From: Bacillota bacterium
GTDB taxonomy: Bacteria; Bacillota; Clostridia; Oscillospirales; Oscillospiraceae
Reading direction: 5' to 3'
Length of the DNA stretch: 10,928 nt
NCBI GenBank assembly: GCA_009781925.1
Contig: WQUU01000189.1
Span: 1 to 10,928 of the forward strand
In this document: positions 6,206 through 10,928 of the stretch, piece after piece
How positions within the stretch are numbered: position 1 is the first letter of the stretch
How the letters are laid out: every line of letters starts with the position of its first letter
Translations under genes and position numbers: made by a program
The notes under the pieces: generated by a model
Databases searched by the model: none
What the model saw: the letters and a program-made list of their open reading frames with translations, nothing else
Told to the model about the DNA's origin: nothing

Positions 6206-6256
6206 ACTACCGTCCGATGTAAACGGTAGTATTTCCCGGAAAGGGGAATTTGATAC
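6206..6256 (-). promoter_or_regulatory. Candidate SigG-type autoregulatory promoter with inverted repeat
   Basis: On the minus strand GTATC (6252-6256), an 18-nt spacer and AATACTA (6227-6233) fit the known forespore consensus (GnATR, then CATnnTA) except for one base in each box. The -10 overlaps an inverted repeat with arms ACTACCGT (6206-6213) and ACGGTAGT (6223-6230), which would be at the transcript start. sigG is known to be transcribed by its own product in Bacillus. Confidence 0.5.
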
Positions 6257-6292
6257 GGGGAGGATGGGACTGTAACGGGAGGGGAACAGGGT

Positions 6293-6757
6293 TCATAGAT
6301 CGGCTTTCACCACCGGAACCCATAATTCGTAATCACCATGCACATTTTCGGGGTAATATTCAAAGTAAAAGTTGTACGGCTCATTGGGAATATAGCCTCT
6401 GCCTGGGATATCCGAGTAAAAAAATTCGTTCCACGCCTCTATGATATCCTTCTCAGAGGAATAACAGGCGACCGCGTACAGCGTTTTCTCAAGGGTTTTG
6501 AGCAGCGCGTTTTCCGGCGGATTGTTCTCTTTTCCTGTCTCAATACCAAGTAGGTAGCAATATTTTTCATGTCCCCGTGTATACCAGCTCAATCCATAAT
6601 ATCCCTTTTTAGCACCATTCAGACGGAGCAAAACCGCTTCCCTGCCTGTGCCGAAAAAATCTTTGTACAGGGCGGAAATGTCCGCGTCGTTTTGTGCGGC
6701 AACTGTCTCAACGGCATATCCGCAAATGGTAAAAGTCTCTCGCTCAACCAGTCTCAT
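6293..6757 (-). CDS. GyrI-like / effector-binding domain protein
   Basis: The 154-residue protein is the stand-alone form of the AraC/GyrI effector-binding fold. It starts MRLVERETFTICGYAVET, runs through a SHV-type repeat, and ends with FEYYPENVHGDYELWVPVVKADL, the signature C-terminal strand of the family. The start at 6757 has TGAGGTGA (6763-6770) at good spacing; the frame extends to 7210 but only across promoter sequence and antisense to the MarR gene. Family members bind small molecules, and some inhibit gyrase or hydrolyse strained rings; which applies here is unknown. It is divergent from a MarR gene and may share its signal or regulation. Confidence 0.85.
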   Translation of the reverse strand: MRLVERETFTICGYAVETVAAQNDADISALYKDFFGTGREAVLLRLNGAKKGYYGLSWYTRGHEKYCYLLGIETGKENNPPENALLKTLEKTLYAVACYSSEKDIIEAWNEFFYSDIPGRGYIPNEPYNFYFEYYPENVHGDYELWVPVVKADL

Positions 6758-6827
6758 CTTTTTCACCTCAAAATTATATTTGATCAATATCTTAGCATGT
6801 AAAATAGGACAACTGCATGTCATATTA

Positions 6828-6866
6828 CGAGAATGGATCAAAATAAAATATTTTAATCCATTCTCG
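6828..6866. promoter_or_regulatory. 39-bp palindromic operator candidate
   Basis: CGAGAATGGAT (6828-6838) and ATCCATTCTCG (6856-6866) are perfect 11-bp arms, and at the centre lies a further palindrome TAAAATATTTTA (6844-6855). The arms end two bases before the -35 box of the MarR promoter. A second, shorter pair GGATCAAA (6835-6842) and TTTGATCC (6876-6883) overlaps it. Length, symmetry and place suit a regulator site for both divergent genes. Confidence 0.65.
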
Positions 6867-6867
6867 C

Positions 6868-6905
6868 TTGACAAATTTGATCCTATATAGTATAATCTTA
6901 TATAG
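6868..6905 (+). promoter_or_regulatory. Consensus sigma-A promoter of the MarR operon
   Basis: TTGACA (6868-6873) and TATAAT (6891-6896) are exact consensus boxes with the ideal 17-nt spacer. CTATATA (6883-6889) and TATATAG (6899-6905) form an inverted repeat centred on the -10 box, where a MarR dimer could block polymerase. Such a perfect promoter normally needs repression. Confidence 0.9.
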
Positions 6906-6920
6906 AATTGGAGGGTAGCC

Positions 6921-7367
6921 ATGATAGAGGAAACGCAGGGGGGCTTTTTGATTTCACAAATCAAACAGATTGGCGGCAGAATCTTTGAAAAGCTGCTGAT
7001 CGGAGGCGGCGTGGAGGCGTTTAACGGGGCCCAGGGGCGAATCCTGTATATCTTATGGCAGACGGACGGCGTTCCGATCGTGGAGCTCTCCCAGAAAACT
7101 GGGCTGGCTAAGACGACGCTCACGAGTATGCTGGATCGCATGGAGCGCGCGGATCTGATCGTGCGGACTTTTGACCAAACGGATCGGCGGCAGATTCGTA
7201 TTTCGCTCACGGAATCGGCGCGCGGGCTGCGCGGGGAATACGACAGGGTATCCCGTGAGATGAGCGAAATCTATTACGCCGGATTTTCACGGGAAGAGGT
7301 CGCGGCGTTCGAGGACACGCTGCGGCGCGTCTTGAAAAATTTATACGAAAAGGAGCGTCAGCTATGA
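6921..7367 (+). CDS. MarR family transcriptional regulator
   Basis: The 148-residue protein has the MarR winged helix: recognition segment VPIVELSQKTGLAKTTLTSMLDRMERADLI (51-80) and a wing with FDQTDRRQIRISLTESARGL. Helices at both ends would form the dimer interface. No redox-type cysteine is present, so an OhrR-like thiol switch is unlikely. GGAGGG (6910-6915) precedes the start. The stop overlaps the start of the next gene by four bases (ATGA), showing translational coupling. It likely represses its own operon through the inverted repeats in the upstream region. Confidence 0.95.
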   Translation: MIEETQGGFLISQIKQIGGRIFEKLLIGGGVEAFNGAQGRILYILWQTDGVPIVELSQKTGLAKTTLTSMLDRMERADLIVRTFDQTDRRQIRISLTESARGLRGEYDRVSREMSEIYYAGFSREEVAAFEDTLRRVLKNLYEKERQL

Positions 7368-7795
7368 CTGCGCAAATGAAAGAGGAGATCACCGCATTGG
7401 TCGAAAACGCAAAAACCGTCTACGTCTCCTCAGTGGACGAAGCCGGGTATCCGAACACCAAAGCCATGCTCTCGCTCCAGCGCGACGGTTTGGGCGTCCA
7501 CTATTTTTCAACCAATACATCCTCAAAAAGAGTCTCACAATTCAGAGCCAACCCGAAGGCCTGCGTCTATTACTGCGACGAACCGGCTTACCACGGGCTC
7601 ATGCTGCTCGGCACGGTGGAGGTCTGTACCGACGCATACCACAAAGAACTCCTGTGGCGCGAGGGCTTTGAGTGTTATTATCCGAAAGGCGTCACCGACG
7701 ACGACTACTGCGTTTACAAATTTACCGCCGAAAAGGGGCGGTACTATCCGGGTTCGTCCGAAACATTTGATATTGCGGAATTAGTGCAAATCTAA
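7364..7795 (+). CDS. Pyridoxamine 5'-phosphate oxidase-like flavin split-barrel protein
   Basis: This 143-residue protein has the split-barrel pattern of small general-stress and flavin-reductase-like proteins: KTVYVSSVDEAGYPNTKAMLSLQRDGLGVHYFSTNTSSKRVSQFRANPKACVYYCDE in short stretches matches the opening strands and the helix that grips FMN or a related cofactor. LMLLGTVEVCTD and the final KFTAEKGRYYPG strand follow. It is the second gene of the MarR operon, with ATGA overlap and AAGGAG upstream. A role in handling reactive or toxic small molecules would suit its regulator and the GyrI-like neighbour, but substrate is unknown. Confidence 0.9.
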   Translation: MTAQMKEEITALVENAKTVYVSSVDEAGYPNTKAMLSLQRDGLGVHYFSTNTSSKRVSQFRANPKACVYYCDEPAYHGLMLLGTVEVCTDAYHKELLWREGFECYYPKGVTDDDYCVYKFTAEKGRYYPGSSETFDIAELVQI

Positions 7796-7808
7796 ATAAA
7801 ATGAGCAG

Positions 7809-7845
7809 AGCCCCTTTGCGGCCAGACGCCGCGAAGGGGCTTTTT
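7809..7845 (+). terminator. Rho-independent terminator after the MarR operon
   Basis: AGCCCCTTTGCGGC and GCCGCGAAGGGGCT form a long stem with one mismatch around a CAGAC loop, followed by TTTTT (7841-7845), 13 nt after the flavin-protein stop. It also lies beyond the convergent propeller gene, with a weaker T-run on that side, so it may work in both directions. Confidence 0.9.
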
Positions 7846-7877
7846 CCATGCGCCGGTCACAGGCCGGTCTTACATGT

Positions 7878-9647
7878 CTAAGGTTTCTGCTCCAGCTTGA
7901 TGCCCAAGATACCGGCGTCTTTCGTCCCTATGACAACCATGCCGTTAAATATCACGGGAGAGGCCTCAATGCTGTTGTTGGCCAATTTCAGGGAATCCAG
8001 CGGCCGGGAACCCGGCCCCGGCCCCGTGAGGCCGTCCAGGAGGTAAATGTAACCCTCGGAAGTACAGTAAATGATGTAGCCCTTGCCGTCTTTGTCATAG
8101 ACGAGCACCGGAGAGCTCCGGCTATAGCCGTAGTTCTCCATTGTCCAAACCGGCTCGCCGGTCGCCTTGTCCAGCGCAACCAGGTACCCCCCATACGCGC
8201 CGGTCATCCGAGCGGGATATGCCACGGAGACAAAAACCAGATTGCTGAGGTTCCCCTGGCCCACGGCGATTGTCCCCAAAACGCCGCCGGAGGAGTCCGC
8301 CTTGCTGTAGCAGGTGTAATCGATGTTTTTCCAGACGATCCCCCCGGTGACGGCGTCGATCTTCCAGATGGGGGCGATGGCCGTGTCCGAACTGCGCCAG
8401 CCCCGATGGAAGGCGGTGCCGATGTAGATGTAGGGGTGTCCGTCCTCAATCGCCAATACGGGGCTTGAAACGGTGTCGTCCCGCATGTCCTGCACCCACT
8501 TGGGGGTCAGGGTATTCAGATCCACGCAGAGCAGTTGGCCGCCGTGATCCGCGATGATGAGGTATCCGCCCCAGACCACGGGGGAGGCCGCCATGCCGAG
8601 CCAGTAGCTGGTATCCGTCGCACGCGTACTTTTGTAGCGCCATCTGACCACAGTGGGCTTGAGGGAGAGGGTTCCCCCGTTCGCGTCATAGCTTGTGTTC
8701 AGCCTGACCAGGTACAGGACGCCGTTGTCCCCCGGATAGATCAGCGTGTCGGTCTGCGCATCCACAAGGGGTGAGCTGATAAACGCGCCGGCCGGCCGCG
8801 GGGCAAACGTGTCATCCGCGCCGAAGTGGTAGAGGATGCTCATGTCCAGGAGGCTGATCACAAAGACTTCGGCGGAGCCTCTCTCTGAACTTGCGCCGGC
8901 GCCCAGATAGAGAATCGGATAGCCCCTGGGATCCAGCGAACCGGAACCTTTGAAGGGATAGCCGAGATCCAGCGGCGGGCGGGTCTCCTTGCCCGTGCTC
9001 AACTCGAAGAAATAGACTTTGCCGTCCAGCGTGGCATAGATGACTTCCGTGAGTGTATCCTGGGACTTGGCCCAGTCCTCCAGGTTCATATGGGCTCGGA
9101 CATCTTTTGGCCAGGTCATGACGAGAGGCTGCCCCACCCAACCGCTACCGGAGTAGGTCGTCCCGTCCGGAGTGGTAAGTGAGTCCGTCGAGATCTGATA
9201 AGCTTTTTTCATCTTGCCCGGGGTGAAATCCAGGGTGCCGTATGCCCCGCCATCCCGGAAGTTGTCGCCGCGGAAGGTCGTGATGCCCTCCACGCCCTTC
9301 GCCGTATAATCCGCCCCCAGACCAAAGTTGAAGGGCTCCGGCGCGCTGTAGCCCTCCTGCTGCACGTCGTTGATCAGGACATTCCATTTGACCAGCAGTT
9401 TGTTCGGCAGCGTAGAGGTCACGGCATAGGGTTCAAACGTCGGCTGCGGCGCCGTCGGACTCGAGGACACAGAAGCAGAAGAGGTCACGCCCGGCGACGG
9501 CGGGGTTGCCGCCCCCCCCTCCGGATGCTCGCCGAACAGGACTACGCCAAGGAGGACAAGCAGGGCAATCAACAGCAATACGCCGGCCAAAACAGACCAC
9601 CGGGATCTGCGCCCGCGCGGGGTCGCGTTGTTTGGATTCGCCGGCAT
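7878..9647 (-). CDS. Membrane-anchored PQQ-type beta-propeller protein
   Basis: The product has 589 residues: a basic N-terminus, one membrane segment (about 18-39, VLAGVLLLIALLVLLGVVLF), a Ser/Thr/Pro-rich linker (about 40-75), then a propeller on the outer side. No lipobox cysteine follows the segment, so it is probably an uncleaved anchor. Repeat blades show the family phrases SSPVLAIEDGHPYIYIG, YLVALDKATGEPVWTMENYGYSRSSPVLVYD and IYLLDGLTG, as in PQQ-binding-like or BamB-like folds. No dehydrogenase active-site motif is apparent, so an enzyme is not supported; protein or wall binding is possible. A GGGGGG site lies 7 nt upstream. Single gene. Confidence 0.88.
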   Translation of the reverse strand: MPANPNNATPRGRRSRWSVLAGVLLLIALLVLLGVVLFGEHPEGGAATPPSPGVTSSASVSSSPTAPQPTFEPYAVTSTLPNKLLVKWNVLINDVQQEGYSAPEPFNFGLGADYTAKGVEGITTFRGDNFRDGGAYGTLDFTPGKMKKAYQISTDSLTTPDGTTYSGSGWVGQPLVMTWPKDVRAHMNLEDWAKSQDTLTEVIYATLDGKVYFFELSTGKETRPPLDLGYPFKGSGSLDPRGYPILYLGAGASSERGSAEVFVISLLDMSILYHFGADDTFAPRPAGAFISSPLVDAQTDTLIYPGDNGVLYLVRLNTSYDANGGTLSLKPTVVRWRYKSTRATDTSYWLGMAASPVVWGGYLIIADHGGQLLCVDLNTLTPKWVQDMRDDTVSSPVLAIEDGHPYIYIGTAFHRGWRSSDTAIAPIWKIDAVTGGIVWKNIDYTCYSKADSSGGVLGTIAVGQGNLSNLVFVSVAYPARMTGAYGGYLVALDKATGEPVWTMENYGYSRSSPVLVYDKDGKGYIIYCTSEGYIYLLDGLTGPGPGSRPLDSLKLANNSIEASPVIFNGMVVIGTKDAGILGIKLEQKP

Positions 9648-9712
9648 AAATTTTCCCCCCTTTCACCGTTGGCAGGACAGCGCCGAGGCCAGCAAATAGT
9701 TCTATTGTGTCT

Positions 9713-9741
9713 ATTATACTAAAGTTTGACCAAAAAAGCAA
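9713..9741 (-). promoter_or_regulatory. Likely promoter of the propeller gene
   Basis: TATAAT (9713-9718) is an exact -10 box on the minus strand; TTGCTT (9736-9741) is a weak -35 at 17 nt. Transcription would begin about 60 nt before the start codon. Confidence 0.55.
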
Positions 9742-9846
9742 TTAAGAATTGGTAAACTCCCGTCCGGCCGCGCGGGCAGCGAATGGGTTCGCTCAGCCAT
9801 CCCGTATTATACATTTTTATACATTTTTTCCTAATTATTTTAATTC

Positions 9847-9873
9847 TTCGACTATCTTCGACAGTATTCGACT
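9847..9873 (-). promoter_or_regulatory. Three tandem Spo0A-box-like sites
   Basis: TTCGAC occurs at 9847-9852, 9857-9862 and 9867-9872, exactly 10 bp apart. Read on the minus strand these are AGTCGAA, TGTCGAA and AGTCGAA; the known Spo0A box is TGTCGAA, so one is perfect and two match 6 of 7. Tandem boxes at 10-bp spacing are the arrangement known from the abrB promoter. A TATAGT box (9885-9890) follows at a distance suited to Spo0A-activated sigma-A promoters, pointing to control of the amidase operon. Confidence 0.6.
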
Positions 9874-9907
9874 TTAAAAGAGACTATAGTGGTGCCAGGT
9901 GATAAAA

Positions 9908-9933
9908 CTTTGTTGCACGCTTTCGTGCAAAAG
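9908..9933. other. Hairpin in the amidase leader
   Basis: TTGCACG (9913-9919) and CGTGCAA (9924-9930) pair around a CTTT loop, extended by CTT/AAG with a bulge. There is no T-run on the plus strand, so it is not a plus-strand terminator. On the minus strand a weak T-rich tail follows. Confidence 0.5.
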
Positions 9934-10008
9934 AGGCGTCAACGGCCTTGAGGGTGAGGAGTCAAAGACCGGGTGCCAGAGCATTAAGGATTTGAAGGAG
10001 GAGTAACT

Positions 10009-10680
10009 ATGAATATCGTGGAAAAAACGTACAACTGGGCCTACCAGCCCGGAAAACGCGGCCAGACCGTCTACCTCATTCTGCACCACGCCGCCGCGCC
10101 GACCGCCACACCGGATCAAATCCACAGCTGGCATCTGGCGAGGGGCTGGGCAGGGATCGCGTACCATTATTACGTCCGGAAAGACGGCTCCATTTACCGG
10201 GGCAGGCCCGAGGACTGGTGCGGCGCCCACACCGAGGGCTATAACAGCTGTTCCATCGGCGTCTGCTTTGAGGGCAACTTTGAGGAGGAGTCCATGGGCT
10301 ATCCCCAGGCGGCCGCCGGGAGCGAACTGGCGGCGGACATCTGCGCCCGCTATCCCGGCCTCAAAGTGATCTGTCACCGCGACGTAAACGCCACAGCCTG
10401 TCCCGGGAAAAATTTTCCCTTGGACAAAATAGTCTATCAGGAGGAGGAAGAAATCATGGATCTGGAAAAATTCAGCGCGCTCATGGGCAGCTATCTGGCA
10501 GAGCTCAGCACCCAGGCCCCAGGCGATTGGAGCGAGGAGGCCCGGCAGTGGGCGGAGAGCGAGGGTCTGTTTGTCGGCGACGAAAACGGCAACAAGGCCT
10601 ATAAACGCTTTATGACCCGCGAGGAGTTTGCCGTCGTCGCCTATCGGCAGGGGCAGAAGACGGGGGAGGAGCAGGCGTGA
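10009..10680 (+). CDS. N-acetylmuramoyl-L-alanine amidase (Amidase_2/PGRP fold), endolysin-like
   Basis: This 223-residue enzyme should cut the bond between MurNAc and L-Ala in peptidoglycan. Zinc ligands are visible as H26 (in ILHHAA), H123 (CHRD) and C131 (ACPG), the same order and His-Cys spacing as in T7 lysozyme (H17, H122, C130). AYHYYVRKDGSIYRGRPED is the core strand and catalytic Tyr region. After a short linker, residues 174-215 (WSEEARQWAESEGLF ... MTREEFAVVAYR) look like an SLH-type wall-binding repeat common in clostridial phage endolysins. No signal peptide is seen, as is usual for an endolysin that needs a holin. AAGGAGGAG precedes the start, and the stop overlaps a holin-like gene. 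Confidence 0.93.
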   Translation: MNIVEKTYNWAYQPGKRGQTVYLILHHAAAPTATPDQIHSWHLARGWAGIAYHYYVRKDGSIYRGRPEDWCGAHTEGYNSCSIGVCFEGNFEEESMGYPQAAAGSELAADICARYPGLKVICHRDVNATACPGKNFPLDKIVYQEEEEIMDLEKFSALMGSYLAELSTQAPGDWSEEARQWAESEGLFVGDENGNKAYKRFMTREEFAVVAYRQGQKTGEEQA

Positions 10681-10862
10681 GTTTCCTCTCAAAACTCGGC
10701 AGCCGGAAATTTCTCACCGCCCTCGCCGGTATCATCGTCGGCGTCGCCATGGCTTTTGGCCCCAACGACGACACGGTTCGCCCCATCGCCGGCTCGGTGA
10801 CCTCCATTGTCTCCACGGTTGTCTACATTTTCGCCCAGGCAAAACTGGACGCGGGGAAATAG
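10677..10862 (+). CDS. Small two-TM holin-like protein
   Basis: The protein has 61 residues and starts with GTG, overlapping the amidase stop by four bases (GTGA), with GGGGAGGAG just upstream. Two hydrophobic stretches, about residues 13-28 (LTALAGIIVGVAMAFG) and 37-55 (IAGSVTSIVSTVVYIFAQA), separated by a short acidic turn, and charged ends fit a small phage holin. The coupling to an amidase without signal peptide supports this. I do not recognise the exact family; another small membrane protein is possible. Confidence 0.7.
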   Translation: MSFLSKLGSRKFLTALAGIIVGVAMAFGPNDDTVRPIAGSVTSIVSTVVYIFAQAKLDAGK

Positions 10863-10875
10863 GGGCAAGAACCCC

Positions 10876-10893
10876 CGGCGGCTATCGCCGCCC
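10876..10893. terminator. GC-rich hairpin after the holin-like gene
   Basis: GGCGGC (10877-10882) and GCCGCC (10887-10892) pair around TATC, 14 nt after the stop codon. Only C-rich sequence and three T residues follow (10903-10905), so termination would be weak. It could also be the start of another repeat. Confidence 0.35.
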
Positions 10894-10928
10894 TCTCCCC
10901 CCTTTCAAAAGGAAGCTACAAGGACACA

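Larger units (their letters stand above)
9648..10008. other. 361-nt intergenic regulatory region
   Basis: No gene is seen here. From left to right it holds the propeller ribosome site and promoter, a short GC-rich segment (9760-9800), an AT-rich part with two direct copies of TATACATTTT (9808-9817, 9818-9827), three Spo0A-box-like sequences (9847-9872), a TATAGT box (9885-9890), a hairpin, two copies of GGTGCCAG (9891-9898, 9972-9979) and the amidase ribosome site AAGGAGGAG (9995-10003). Confidence 0.8.

Noticed and set aside
5376..6275. 299-codon plus-strand frame
   Set aside because: It is antisense to sigG, which is unmistakable.
6758..7210. N-terminal extension of the GyrI-like gene
   Set aside because: The extension crosses the divergent promoter and is antisense to MarR; the start at 6757 has a good ribosome site and the family N-terminus.
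7848..8468. 206-codon plus-strand frame
   Set aside because: It is antisense to the propeller gene and begins at the terminator; no domain is seen.
9874..10692. 272-codon minus-strand frame
   Set aside because: It is antisense to the amidase gene with its zinc-ligand motifs and shows no recognizable domain.

Overview
The window looks like a chromosomal segment of a GC-rich, spore-forming Clostridia bacterium, probably near Oscillospiraceae. The evidence is a clear forespore sigma factor SigG next to a YlmC/YmxH-type sporulation protein, a CD1247-type protein next to EF-P, strong Gram-positive ribosome binding sites, and repeated intergenic palindromes ending in TGTAGGG/CCCTACA. The lineage is inferred from gene families only.

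Layout, left to right. (1) 1-294: the C-terminal part of a VOC (glyoxalase-fold) protein. (2) 307-941: a Phd/YefM antitoxin and RelE/ParE toxin operon with a palindromic operator inside its promoter, ended by a hairpin at 985-1028. (3) 1079-2341, minus strand: EF-P followed by an acidic zinc-ribbon protein with a CD1247-type N-terminus. (4) 2542-4179: a class-B asparagine synthetase with an intact synthetase domain and a glutaminase domain about 64 residues short. (5) 4193-4421: a tandemly duplicated palindromic repeat that runs into the 3' end of a small CxxC protein (4397-4756, minus). (6) 4897-6185, minus: sigG, then a 159-bp palindromic element with a 30-bp tandem repeat inside it, then ylmC. 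(7) 6293-7795: a divergon of a GyrI-like effector-binding protein (minus) and a MarR regulator with a flavin split-barrel protein (plus), separated by an AT-rich intergenic region with a 39-bp palindrome and a perfect consensus sigma-A promoter. (8) 7878-9647, minus: a membrane-anchored PQQ-type beta-propeller. (9) 9648-10008: a noncoding regulatory region with three Spo0A-box-like sequences at exact 10-bp spacing. (10) 10009-10862: an N-acetylmuramoyl-L-alanine amidase overlapping a small two-TM holin-like protein.

Most of this is housekeeping or sporulation backbone. The parts most worth a second look are the apparent Spo0A array in front of a phage-style amidase/holin pair (possibly a recruited lysis cassette), the asparagine synthetase that has lost most glutamine-binding residues but kept its Cys, the MarR/GyrI palindrome, and the family of TGTAGGG palindromes, two of which have expanded by tandem duplication. 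I do not see a clearly new defence or biosynthetic system.
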